Below, piece by piece: positions 9,840 to 20,595 of a stretch of DNA of 64,000 nt (positions within the stretch are counted from its first letter, which is position 1; every line of letters begins with the position of its first letter). The position numbers were made by a program, and so were the translations under genes. The DNA is taken from assembly GCF_047511655.1 (NCBI RefSeq), contig NC_133390.1, positions 94,371,583 through 94,435,582 on the forward strand. The letters are read 5' to 3'. The notes under the pieces were generated by a model. The model worked only from the letters and a program-made list of their open reading frames with translations. It made no database searches and was not told the origin of the DNA. This DNA is from Castor canadensis. Lineage: Eukaryota > Chordata > Mammalia > Rodentia > Castoridae.

Positions 9840-12695
9840 AATTTAAAAAAAACATTTTCTTAGAGTAAAAGAAAATTATTTTTCTTATTTATATCTTATT
9901 AATTAATTAATGGCCAGAAAATAACTCTTGAATATCTGAATTCCACAAGTGGCTGGTTTCTTCATCTAAAGATAAGATCTTAATATGATTCTCCTATCTT
10001 ATCTTTATTTAGTAATTCACAGAACCAAGATAAAGCAGGAGTTAGTTAATATATAACCACTTATCCCTTGCTGAATGATATATAAACAAACATTCTCTAA
10101 GATTATGTGTACTCTCTCAATGACTTGGTGATATACAAAATCATTTAATAACCTTGTTTGGTTTTTTCTTAGCCGTTTCTCCCAAGGCAAGTTCATCCCA
10201 CAGGACAATCTGTCATTCCCTCTAACACTCTACCTTTCACATTTTTCTGCCTTCATTTACATCACATCTTCATTTGTAAATGTTTTTTCTTTATTTTCTA
10301 CATGGAGTGCCACATATTTTTGTGTTTAAGAATCTACCATAATAGTTCCTTTTTCAAATTCTACAAGAAAAGTACTTCTTTCATATAGCCCTTTTATGGT
10401 AATATTATTTAGATGTCTTTGGCACTAGATTTTTAACTCATCCTGGATAACATTCTCATATTTACTTTGGTGTTGCCTGGATTATAGTTCTTTAGATTCT
10501 TTATATATAACAAGAGCTCATTAGCTCCTACAGTCAATGAATGAATGGTATGAGATTTTCCATGTCAAATTTATCCTGCTCCTCATACGTACTTCTAAAT
10601 ATACTATAATTTCAACTATATAAAATATAGTTTATAAAGCTCCTATACAAATTCTGTTGAATTAGGGTACACATTAGGACAGAATGGCAATGTCATTGTC
10701 ATAGTATTTATGGACAATGTTCCCAAGAGTGAGGCTACTGATCTTATCTCAAGACATTTGGGATCTGCAGCTCACTTTCATTAGAGTCATTGCATGGACT
10801 CATATGGAGAGTGTTAAAGTAACTTCTGTATGTAGTCAGTTGTTTACAAAAACATTAAGGGGGAAAATTCACATACCTAGACCTAAACTGCCAGTCTCTA
10901 GGGAGACTTGCTTTTCAGTTTACCTGAAAAGAAACTTATTTAATAGTTGCATTAGTATTAAGAAGAATGACTTTTGCCACTGTCATTATCAGATACTTCT
11001 CAAACAATCTCACACAGATTGATTTTAGCTGAGTACAGATACCAAAGAGGAAGAGAATCATAAGATCAGAAAACAATTAAAGGAATCAATTGAATTTCTA
11101 GGAGTTTATTTTCTTCTTTCATGGAATACAAGGGAATTCAGTCATGGCTTATCAATTATTAATGCTATGTTTCTTTAATGCAGGGATTATAAGATGAAAT
11201 AGTCTGTCTTCTGGCTGGCAGTGTTGAATCTGATTTTAGATGTGCTCTTTCCATTCACTGGAGACAGAGGAGAAAGGATGAAGAACGAGAGACACAAGTA
11301 CACACAGGGCAGACAGTGAAGCTGGGGATAGTCAGCAGGAGAAGACACACGGAACTAGACAGGTGGTAGAAGTCCATGGCTAAAGGAAGTTGGGTGTAAA
11401 TCCCACATCCTTTTGTTTGTCTTTATTTAAAACCCTAAAGAAGAACAAAAGAGAAACAGTTAAAAGAGATCATAAAAAGCAAGGGTCATGAACAATCTTA
11501 TTGCCTAACTGACTAAAGGAGTTTAAGTCTGATGCAGTTCCCTAATGAAAATTCAAAGTAAAGAAATGCTAACTTTTAAATAGAAACACATGGAATTTTC
11601 TAATGGCAAATTTGGTTTTGTGTATGTTGGATGAGTTAGAACCTCAGACAAAAGGGAAAATTCTTTGTAAATTAATGAAAGTTAGCAACTAGGGCACAAG
11701 CCACTCTGAGAATTATAGCACATGTTTAAATAGTAGGTCCCTTGAATGGTGCTACAGAATATGTCCGATGATACTTCCAAAAGTGCCTAACATAGTACAG
11801 GAAACAATTTCAAAGTTTTCAAGGTTCAAGTCTGAACACAAGGAATCAAATAGTTTTATGGTCACACAACATTTTGAAACTGACAACACTATATTAGCTT
11901 GTGGTTTGTAGTTAACCAAGCGAATAATTTGACTTGGTTTATGTTTATGTTGATACAGTAAACACATTTCAAATAGCACCATAATAACAGAGTATTTTGA
12001 AATCTATGACCAACAAAACAAACCATATAATTACATATTTATGCTGGTTGCTGCTGACAATAGAATGTAAGCACAGAATACAAATGCTCAGAGAGCAAGG
12101 TTGGAATCTCCATAAAACAAATGACCCAAATGATAGGGGTCACAGCTTCAGGTTCTGGTTCCTCAGATGCTGGGCTCTTTCTTATAATCACATTCCAAAA
12201 GAAACAAGTTCATCATTTTTTACAATTAAACTGGAAATATTTGTTTCAATAAATACCACCAAACAACAACTTTGGACAAAAGTAGATGGAAAGTATTTGA
12301 TCAATTTTGAGTGAAATGAAAATCTGCTATTTGAACTGAAGACTATTGCAAGCACCAAAAATATAGCAAACTATTTTTATGATAATAAGTAAGCAAGTTA
12401 CTATTTTAGCTTTAGACTCTTTTTAACTCTATCATTTTCTCAGTCCAGCCTGCAATTAAACCTTTAACTATTAGTTTGATTTTCATTATTACATAATATC
12501 ATGATTTAAATGCAGTGAGATGATTTAGCAATAAAATATCAGTGAATATAAGCTTACTTATTGAAATATGAGCTAAAAATATTACAACCATCATAGCTTA
12601 TGAAAGTGAAAATTCTCCTACCATAATTTTGATAATCTAGTCAATAACCAGAGTCCTGATGTTCAAAATCAAATCATTCAAGGCCATAGTTCAGG
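9840..12695. other. Unassigned intergenic DNA
   Basis: About 2.9 kb with no confident gene, RNA or repeat. ORFs of about 100 codons (10717-11022, 11997-12314) have no recognisable domain and chance-like composition. Confidence 0.45.
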
Positions 12696-12699
12696 TTGC

Positions 12700-12960
12700 A
12701 ATGGCCAAGTGCCAGAGAGTGGGAGGTTTATAAACAACAAAAGTTGATTTTTTTCTAGTTGTAGATCCTAGAAGTGTAAAGTTAGGGACCGGTATTGTTG
12801 GGTTCTGGTGAGGACCTTATTCAAGATTACAGTCTACCAATTTTTTCTTGTATTCTCACATGACAGAAAGAGAGTGAGAGACCTCCCTGAGATCTTTTCT
12901 ATAACAGCACTGCATTAGTATCTTACAAAAGAGGTTGAAAGAACTGTGTCCTGCCATGTG
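12700..12960 (-). repeat. ERVL-MaLR-type LTR relic
   Basis: Antisense landmarks on the plus strand are GGAGGTTTATAAACAACAAAAGTTGATTTTTTTCTAGTTGTAGATCCTAGAAG, GGTGAGGACC and ATTCTCACATGACAGAAAGAGAG. They match the layout of the LTR near 3220-3560. Diverged, with no coding content. Confidence 0.6.
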
Positions 12961-12964
12961 AGGA

Positions 12965-13460
12965 AGTTTAGAAGAAATTCTGGCAAATAACAAAAATAAT
13001 TCTTAAAGAATAAATGTAAATATGAAAATAAATACATCAATCAAGTGAAATGGATTTAACAATCAAGACTACATGAATAAAACTGAAAATACTATGACAA
13101 GTAAAAGGAAAAGACACTAAAATTTTTACTTAGAGAAGGAATACTCAATACATAGACTAAAGAAAATAACAGTGATCATAGTCTGTGTCCACACTGCAAC
13201 TGAGACTGTGCTTTTAAGTCTTTTATAATTCTATACATAGAAATTATACAGAAAGATAACAGCAAATAAGTAAAATACAGGAAGAAAAAATTAATGCTAC
13301 CATGTTTTGTTACAAAATAAAGTAATGGAGATCAAGTGAACTATAGAAGAACTAGTAGGGTCTGAGTGCTGACTTAAAGTTGAACAGCTCAATGAAGTAC
13401 CAACCAAAACAGCCAAATCCTACATGAAGTGTTTCATGTCTTTAAACATAATTCAAAGGA
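12965..13460. other. Unassigned A-rich DNA
   Basis: A-rich on the plus strand and possibly very old L1-derived DNA, but I cannot place it in a family. Confidence 0.4.
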
Positions 13461-13461
13461 G

Positions 13462-13590
13462 GAATGTAGTGGAGGGGGTGGCCATTGTCAAGGTACATTG
13501 TAAACATGTATAGAGTTATCACAATGAAATCCAGTCATTTTATTAATGTATGCTAAATCAATTTCTTCAAGAATTTTAAAAAGTATAATA
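13462..13590 (+). repeat. Dispersed L1 3'-UTR-like segment
   Basis: A G-rich start (GTGGAGGGGGTGGCC) is followed by AAGGTACATTGTAAACATGTATAGAGTTATCACAATG and TATGCTAAATC. The stretch resembles 22505-22585 in the same order (AAGATACACTGTAAGC, ATGTTACAATATACC, TGCTAATAA). It is probably the 3' UTR of an older L1 family. Confidence 0.5.
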
Positions 13591-13609
13591 TTGGCATATG
13601 GACTGTTGA

Positions 13610-13756
13610 AGAGCTTATTAGAACAGAAAACTCAGCCTAGCAACAGACTCACATTATATAACACACTTTTGACAAAGGTGCCAAGGTAATTTAATAAAGA
13701 AAATAATAGTTCTGTTTTTATAAAACAAATAGTGCTACAACAAAGATCCATAAGGG
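13610..13756 (+). mobile_element. Older L1 ORF2 fragment, left part of split element
   Basis: CACTTTTGACAAAGGTGCCAAGGTAA and the following AATAGTTCTGTTTTTATAAAACAAATAGTGCTACAACAAAGATCCATAAGG correspond to the C-terminal third of L1 ORF2 (the TDFDKGAK...W region). The element continues after the young L1 at 20596. The young L1 therefore jumped into this older sense-oriented copy. Confidence 0.65.
13739..13756. repeat. 5' target-site duplication of the young L1
   Basis: AACAAAGATCCATAAGGG is repeated exactly at 20578-20595. The perfect 18-bp match defines the insertion limits and shows the insertion is recent. Confidence 0.96.
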
Positions 13757-15008
13757 AGTGGCCGGCGCCCATAAGGCTTGGGAAGACGCGGACCAGGTGA
13801 GCTTCACGGTACTGCGGTTCCCCCACAGACAAGCCTGGGCCAGAGCAGCATAGCCCCCTGGACAGACTGACCTCTACCCGGGAAAAAAAGAGAAACTGAG
13901 TACTAAGCAATAAGAACAGTTAAGACACGCTGGAAAGAGGGTGGGGCGCCCTGAGCGCTGAAGATTGGGGGAAGGGATCCCTTCCTGGGACTGTAAATAA
14001 ACAAGCCGGGCGGGCCGGAGAGGCTCTGGCGGGAGCGGGGCGCGCCAAGCAACCAGGAGCAGGGACGCTTGTGAGAGGAGGGAAGACCCACTTCCCACGT
14101 GAACTGTAAATAAACACACAGGCCTGACAACGCGGGGCAGTGTCACCTTTCCCAGTGCTTGGAAAGGGGAAAGCCTGTAGCAGATGCCCCCGCACAGGAG
14201 AACTCTGAGCAAACAAAGCCTGTGGGACCAGGTGAGTGCTAAGCTCACCCCAGAGATCTGCATAAATAAGGCCTCCAGCTACAGGCTGAGAGCAGCAGGC
14301 AGGCAAACCACAGTTGCAGATACCACTCTCAGAACTGTCTCCAGATGCTTTTTTTTCTTTTTCTCCCTACCTTTGATGAGAGAACAACCGAATTACACCT
14401 GCAAGTCGAAAAACTTACTGAAACTGTATTGCATTTGAACTGGGGACACTTGGTGGGGCTTTTTTTTTTTTTCTTCTATATGTGTGTGAGTGTAGTTTTG
14501 TTCTACTTTATGCATCCCCTTTGATGAGACAACTACAGAACAACATCTGAGGCACCAACTCCAGGACTGGAGACTGAGACGGACATCCAAATTATTAAGA
14601 CTGAAATTGCATTGCATATAAACTTGGAAGTTTTTTGGTTTTTTTTTTTTTAATTTTCTATTTTCCATTTTATTTTAATTCATTTTTATATATAGATATT
14701 ACTTTCATATACATATTTTTAATTTTTTTTATCTTTGATTTTCAATCCTCTCTCTGTCTCTCTATTGTCTGTTCAGCTTACTGTCGATTAGTACACTAAC
14801 ACTCCCTGTTTATACCTTTGAAACTCTCTTGTCTGATACCTTGTTCTGCTTTCTCCCTCTTGTCTGTATATTTGTTTTCCCCTTTTCTTTAACTTCTTGC
14901 TTTCCATCTCAGCTCACTCTTCCATTCTCAATATTACCATTGTTATTATTACAAGCTAGAAATTACTTAATTACACACAGTACAGGGACAGTAACAACAC
15001 CAAGGACA
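13757..15008 (+). promoter_or_regulatory. L1 5' UTR with internal promoter region
   Basis: About 1.25 kb precedes ORF1. The first ~420 bp are GC- and CpG-rich (GGCCGGCGCC, GGGGCGCGCC), unlike the AT-rich flanks, as in L1 internal promoters. It contains two pairs of imperfect repeat units. One pair ends in ACTGTAAATAAAC at about 13989 and 14105. The other begins CCTTTGATGAGA at 14370 and 14518, and each member runs into a T-tract. The GC-rich part is open on the minus strand in two frames (13874-14263 and 13920-14306). The family's transcription start and factor sites are not known to me; the promoter role is inferred from position and composition. Confidence 0.8.
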
Positions 15009-16211
15009 ATGACAGGAAGACAGAAAAAACAAGGAAACCAGTTTCCCCACAGCAAAAAATTAGTACAGGAACCAGAGGGGAATGAAGAGAACAGAAACTC
15101 AGAGCCAGACTCGAACAAAATGAAGATAAACTATGCCAAAGGACCCAATGAAGCCCACAAGAATAATTTAAAAGAAGGCATACTACAAGTACTCAATGAG
15201 AATTTTAGAGAGATGATACTGGATAGGGTCAACCAAAATGTACAGGAGACACTGAAGAAATTCCAAGACAATAAAAATAGAGAATTTGAAAAAGCAAAAG
15301 AAGAAATAAAGGAAACCATAGAAGCACTGTATAAACACCAAAGTGAAAGAGAGAACACAATGAATAAATGGATAAATGAACTCAGGACAAAAATAGACAA
15401 CAATAAAGAAGAAAACAGCCAGGATATAGAAAACCTCAGAAAAAAGAACGAAACAGAACTGCAAAACAAAACGGAAGGCCAATCCAGCAGAACAGAACAA
15501 ACAGAAGACAGAATCTCAGAACTTGAAGATGAAATGGTAATTAAAGGAAAAACTGAAGAACTATTAATTAAACAACTCAAGACCTGTGAAAAGAAAATGC
15601 AAGAACTCACTGACTCCATCAAAAGTCCAAACTTGAGAATCATGGGCATCGAAGAAGGAGAAGAGGTGCAAGCGAAGGGAATGCGTAATATATTCAACAA
15701 AATAATAATGGAAAATTTCCCAAATCTAGAGAAAGATATTCCCATACAAATGCAAGAGGCCTCCAGGACACCAAACAGACCAGATCAAAATAGAACTACT
15801 CCACGACATATCATCATTAAAACAACAAGTTCAGAAACTAAGGAAAGAATATTGAAGGCTGTAAGAGAGAAAAAACAAGTAACATACAAAGGTAAACCCA
15901 TCAAAATCACAGCAGACTTCTCAACAGAAACATTAAAAGCAAGAAGAGCGTGGGGTGAGATCTTCCGGGCACTGAATGAAAATAACTTCAACCCCAGGAT
16001 ACTCTACCCAGCAAAGCTATCATTCAAAATAGATGGAGCAATAAAAGTCTTCCATGATAAGCAGAAACTAAAACAATATGTGACCACAAAGCCACCATTA
16101 CAAAAGATTCTGCAAGGGATCCTGCACACAGAAAGTGACACCCAACTTAACCATGAAAAGGCAGGCAGAACCAAACCACAGGATAAGAAAAAGCAAGACA
16201 GTAGAGAGTAA
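15009..16211 (+). CDS. LINE-1 ORF1 protein, intact (400 aa)
   Basis: ORF1p is the RNA-binding, trimeric nucleic-acid chaperone of L1 particles in the cytoplasm. The reading frame is open from 14829, but the likely start is the ATG at 15009, giving MTGRQKKQ and 400 residues, a normal ORF1p size. The 60-residue upstream extension is hydrophobic and unlike ORF1p. Domains: polar basic N terminus (1-60), heptad-rich coiled coil (about 75-205), RRM-like domain beginning SPNLRIMGIEEGEE (207-290) with TPRHIII at 264-270, and a C-terminal domain with GKPIKITADFS, ARRAW (311-315) and YPAKLSF (333-339). These motifs align well with mammalian ORF1p. There are no stops or frameshifts. The stop lies 50 nt before the ORF2 start. 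A cryptic extended start at 14829 is possible but unlikely. Confidence 0.95.
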   Translation: MTGRQKKQGNQFPHSKKLVQEPEGNEENRNSEPDSNKMKINYAKGPNEAHKNNLKEGILQVLNENFREMILDRVNQNVQETLKKFQDNKNREFEKAKEEIKETIEALYKHQSERENTMNKWINELRTKIDNNKEENSQDIENLRKKNETELQNKTEGQSSRTEQTEDRISELEDEMVIKGKTEELLIKQLKTCEKKMQELTDSIKSPNLRIMGIEEGEEVQAKGMRNIFNKIIMENFPNLEKDIPIQMQEASRTPNRPDQNRTTPRHIIIKTTSSETKERILKAVREKKQVTYKGKPIKITADFSTETLKARRAWGEIFRALNENNFNPRILYPAKLSFKIDGAIKVFHDKQKLKQYVTTKPPLQKILQGILHTESDTQLNHEKAGRTKPQDKKKQDSRE

Positions 16212-16261
16212 CATCAAGTTAGGTACACACAATCAAACCTTCAAACAACTAAGATAACTAA

Positions 16262-19200
16262 ATGGCAGGAATCACCACATACCTATCAGTACTAACACTT
16301 AATGTTAATGGACTTAATTCACCCATCAAAAGACACCCTTTGACAAAATGGATTAAAAAAGAAGATCCAACAATTTGTTGCTTACAGGAGACTCATCTCA
16401 CCGACAGAAATAAGCATATGCTTAGGATGAAAGGCTGGAAGAAGATTTACCAAGCCAATGGCCCCCGAAAACAAGCAAGAGTAGCAATACTTATCTCTGA
16501 CAAAGTAGACTTCAAACCTACATTGATCAAACGAGATAAAGAAGGACATTCCATACTAATAAAAGGGGAAATAGACCAAAAGGAAATAATAATCATCAAT
16601 CTGTACGCACCCAATGTCAACGCACCCAATTTCATCAAACATACCCTGAAAGACCTAAAAGCATATATAAACGCCAACACAGTGGTTGTGGGAGACTTAA
16701 CACTCCACTATCATCAATAGATAGGTCATCCAAACAAAAACTCAATAAAGAAATCCAAGATCTAAAATATGCAATAGATCAAGTGGACCTAGTAGATGTC
16801 TACAGAACATTTCATCCAACCTCTACACAATATACATTCTTCACAGCAGCCCATGGAACCTTCTCCAAAATAGATCATATCCTAGGGCACAAAGCAAGCC
16901 TCAGCAAATATAAGAAAATAGAAATAATACCATGCATACTATCTGACCATAATGCAGTAAAAGTAGAACTCAACAACAAAAGTAAAGACAAAAAATATGC
17001 AAACAGCTGGAAACTAAATAACTCATTACTTAATGAAGAATGGATCATCGATGCAATAAAAGAGGAAATTAAAAAGTTCCTAGAAGTCAATGAAAATGAA
17101 AACACAACCTACTGGAACCTATGGGACACAGCTAAGGCAGTCTTGAGAGGAAAGTTTATAGCCATGAGTGCATATATTAAAAAGATTGAAAGATCCCAAA
17201 TCAATCACCTAATGATACATCTCAAACTCCTAGAAAAACAAGAACAAGCAAATCCCAAAGCAAATAGAAGGAGAGAAATAATAAAAATAAGAGCTGAAAT
17301 CAACAAAATAGAAACCAAAAAAACCATACAAAGAATTAATGAAACAAAAAGTTGGTTCTTTGAAAAAATAAACAAGATCGATAGACCCCTGGCAAACCTG
17401 ACTAAAATGAGGAGAGAAAAAACCCAAATTAGTAGAATCAGGAATGCAAAAGGGGAGATAACAACAAACACCATGGAAGTCCAGGAAATCATCAGAGACT
17501 ACTTTGAGAACCTATATTCAAATAAATTTGAAAATCTAAAAGAAATGGACAGATTTCTAGATACATATGATCATCCAAAACTGAACCAAGAGGAAATTAA
17601 TCACCTGAATAGACCTATAACACAAAATGAAATTGAAGCATCAATCAAGAGTCTCCCCAAAAAGAAAAGTCCAGGACCTGATGGATTCTCTGCTGAATTC
17701 TATCAGACCTTTAAAGAAGAACTGATACCAACCCTCCTTAAACTGTTCCATGAAATAGAAAGGGAAGGAAAACTGCCAAACACATTTTATGAAGCCACTA
17801 TTACACTTATCCCAAAACCAGGCAAAGACACCTCCAAAAAGGAGAACTATAGGCCAATCTCCTTAATGAACATTGATGCAAAAATCCTCAACAAAATAAT
17901 GGCAAATCGAATTCAGCAACACATCAAAAAGATTATTCACCACGACCAGGTAGGCTTCATCCCAGGGATGCAGGGTGGTCCAACATACAAAAATCAATAA
18001 ACGTAATAAACCACATTAACAGAAGCAAAGACAAAAACCACTTGATCATCTCAATAGATGCAGAAAAAGCCTTTGATAAGATCCAACATCATTTCATGAT
18101 AAAAGCTCTAAGAAAACTAGGAATAGAAGGAAAGTTCCTCAACATTATAAAAGCTATATATGACAAACCTACAGCCAGCATTATACTTAACGGAGAAAAA
18201 TTAAAACCATTCCCTCTAAAATCAGGAACCAGACAAAGATGCCCACTATCTCCACTCCTATTCAACATAGTACTGGAATTCCTAGCCAGAGCAATTAGGC
18301 AAGAAGAAGGAATAAAAGGAATACAAATAGGTAAAGAAACTGTCAAAATACCCCTATTTGCAGATGACATGATCCTATACCTTAAAGACCCTAAAAACTC
18401 TACTCAGAAGCTTCTAGACATCATCAATAGCTATAGCAAGGTAGCAGGATATAAAATCAACATAGAAAAATCATTAGCATTTCTATACACTAACAATGAG
18501 CAAACGGAAAAAGAATGTATGAAAACAATTCCATTTACAATAGCCTCAAACAGAATCAAATACCTAGGTGTAAACCTAACAAAAGATGTGAAAGACCTCT
18601 ACAAGGAAAACTATACACTTCTGAAGAAAGAGATTGAGGAAGACTATAGAAAGTGGAGAGATCTCCCATGCTCATGGATTGGTAGAATCAACATAGTAAA
18701 AATGTCGATACTCCCCAAAGTAATCTACATGTTTAATGCAATTCCCATCAAAATTCCAATGACATGCATTAAAGAGATTGAAAAATCTACCATTAAATTT
18801 ATATGGAAACACAAGAGGCCACGAATAGCCAAGGCAATACTCAGTCAAAAGAACAATGCAGGAGGTATCATAATACCTGACTTCAAACTATATTACAAAG
18901 CAATAACAATAAAAACAGCATGGTACTGGCACAAAAACAGACATGAAGACCAATGGAACAGAATAGAGGATCCAGATATGAAGCCATACAACTATGAACA
19001 ACTTATCTTTGACAAAGGAGCTAAAAATATACGATGGAGAAATAGCAGCCTCTTCAACAAAAACTGCTGGGAAAACTGGTTAGCAGTCTGCAAAAAACTG
19101 AAACTAGATCCATGTATATCACCCTATACCAAGATTAACTCAAAATGGATCAAGGAGCTTAATATCAGACCACAAACTCTTAAGTTGATACAAGAAAGAG

Positions 19201-20075
19201 TAGGAAATATTCTGGAGTTAGTAGGTATAGGTAAGAACTTTCTCAATGAAACCCCAGCAGCACAGCAACTAAGAGATAGCATAGATAAACGGGACCTCAT
19301 AAAACTAAAAAGCTTCTGTTCATCAAAAGAAATGGTCTCTAAACTGAAGAGAACACCCACAGAGTGGGAGAAAATATTTGCCAATTATACATCAGACAAA
19401 GGACTGATAACCAGAATATACAGGGAACTTAAAAAACTAAATTCTCCCAAAACTAATGAACCAATAAAGAAATGGGCATGTGAACTAAACAGAACTTTCT
19501 CAAAAGAAGAAATTCAAATGGCCAGAAAACACATGAAAAAATGCTCACCATCTCTAGCAATAAAGGAAATGCAAATTAAAACCACACTAAGATTCCACCT
19601 CACCCCTGTTAGAATAGCCATCATCAGCAACACCACCAACAACAGGTGTTGGCGAGGATGTGGGGAAAAAGGAACCCTCTTACACTGTTGGTGGGAATGT
19701 AGACTAGTACAACCACTCTGGAAAAAAATTTGGAGGCTACTTAAAAAGCTGGACATCGATCTACCATTTGATCCAGCAATACCACTCTTGGGGATATACC
19801 CAAAAGACTGTTACTCCAGAGGCACCTGCACATCCATGTTTATTGCGGCACTATTAATAGCCAAGTTATGGAAACAGCCAAGATGCCCCACCACTGACGA
19901 ATGGATTAAGAAAATGTGGTATCTATACACAATGGAATTTTATGCAGCCATGAAGAAGAACGAAATGTTATCATTCGCTGGTAAATGGATGGAATTGGAG
20001 AACATCATTCTGAGTGAGGTTAGCCTGGCTCAAAAGACCAAAAATCGTATGTTCTCCCTCATATGTGGACATTAG
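16262..20075 (+). pseudogene. LINE-1 ORF2 (endonuclease-reverse transcriptase), two frameshifts
   Basis: ORF2p nicks target DNA and reverse-transcribes L1 RNA. The frame starts MAGITTYLSVLTLNVNG at 16262. Endonuclease residues by L1 numbering are visible: N14, E43 in LQETHLT, Y115 in NLYAPN, D145, the SKIDHIL motif, and SDH at 228-230 (16942-16950). One base is missing at about 16697 within the GDFN motif, so the frame ends at 16720. The next frame then runs to 18000. A second base is missing at about 17976 (GFIPGMQGW region). The third frame runs to 20075. The reverse transcriptase FADD box is at 18357-18368, residues 700-703. The C-terminal Cys/His motif C-x3-C-x8-H-C-x3-C starts at 19647. 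Adding back two bases gives 1272 codons including the stop, a normal L1 length. A 3-base in-frame deletion (near 19853) distinguishes it from the other copy. Confidence 0.95.
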
Positions 20076-20577
20076 ATCAAGGGCAAACACAACAAGGGGA
20101 TTGGACTATGAGCACATGATAAAAGCGAGAGCACACAAGGGAGGGGTGAGGATAGGTAAGACACCTAATAAACTAGCTAGCATTTGTTGCCCTTAATGCA
20201 GAGAAACTAAAGCAGATACCTTAAAGCAACTGAGGCCAATAGGAAAAGGGGACCAGGAACTAGAGAAAAGGTTAGATCAAAAAGAATTAACCTAGAAGGT
20301 AACACCCACGCACAGGAAATCAATGTGAGTCAATGCCCTGTACAGCTATCCTTATCTCAACCAGCAAAACCCCTTGTTCCTTCCTGTTATTGCTTATACT
20401 CTCTCTACAACAAAATTAGAGATAAGGGCAAAATAGTTTCTGCTGGGTATTGAGGGGGGGAGCGGGAGGGGGTGGAATGGGTGGTAAGGGAGGGGGTGGG
20501 GGCAGGGGGGAGAAATGAACCAAGCCTTGTATGCACATATGAATAATAAAAGAAAAATGAAAAAAAAAACAAAACAA
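20076..20577 (+). other. L1 3' UTR, G-rich tract and A-rich tail
   Basis: The 3' UTR follows the SLICGH stop. It holds a G-rich tract at about 20453-20512 (runs of five to seven G separated by AGC, TGG and CAG), capable of G-quadruplex formation. AATAATAAAAG at about 20541 is the likely polyadenylation signal, followed by an A-rich tail (about 20560-20577). The same arrangement recurs at 63869-64000. G-rich 3' UTR tracts are a known feature of mammalian L1. Confidence 0.88.
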
Positions 20578-20595
20578 AACAAAGATCCATAAGGG
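20578..20595. repeat. 3' target-site duplication of the young L1
   Basis: Exact copy of 13739-13756 directly after the A-rich tail. Confidence 0.96.

Larger units (their letters stand above)
13757..20577 (+). mobile_element. Young full-length LINE-1 retrotransposon
   Basis: A 6.8-kb element contains all parts of a mammalian L1 in order: GC-rich 5' UTR (13757-15008), ORF1 (15009-16211), a 50-nt spacer, ORF2 (16262-20075), a 3' UTR with a G-rich run, and an A-rich tail from about 20560. A perfect 18-bp target-site duplication flanks it. ORF1 is intact. ORF2 carries two single-base deletions. L1 copies itself through target-primed reverse transcription using the ORF2 endonuclease and reverse transcriptase in an ORF1p-RNA particle. 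The copy at 62883-64000 is about 99% identical by eye over the shared 1.1 kb, so the family was recently active. As written the copy lacks a continuous ORF2 and could move only if the two gaps are sequencing errors or if ORF2p came from another copy. Confidence 0.97.

Noticed and set aside
10717-11022. 101-codon plus-strand ORF
   Set aside because: No domain, no splice or codon signal, not near any gene; expected by chance in 64 kb.
15131-15745. 204-codon minus-strand ORF
   Set aside because: Antisense shadow of L1 ORF1. Its S/L/F composition mirrors the K/E-rich coiled coil.
19514-19756. Minus-strand 80-codon ORF repeated at 62927-63169
   Set aside because: The recurrence simply reflects the two L1 copies; it is antisense to the ORF2 C terminus.
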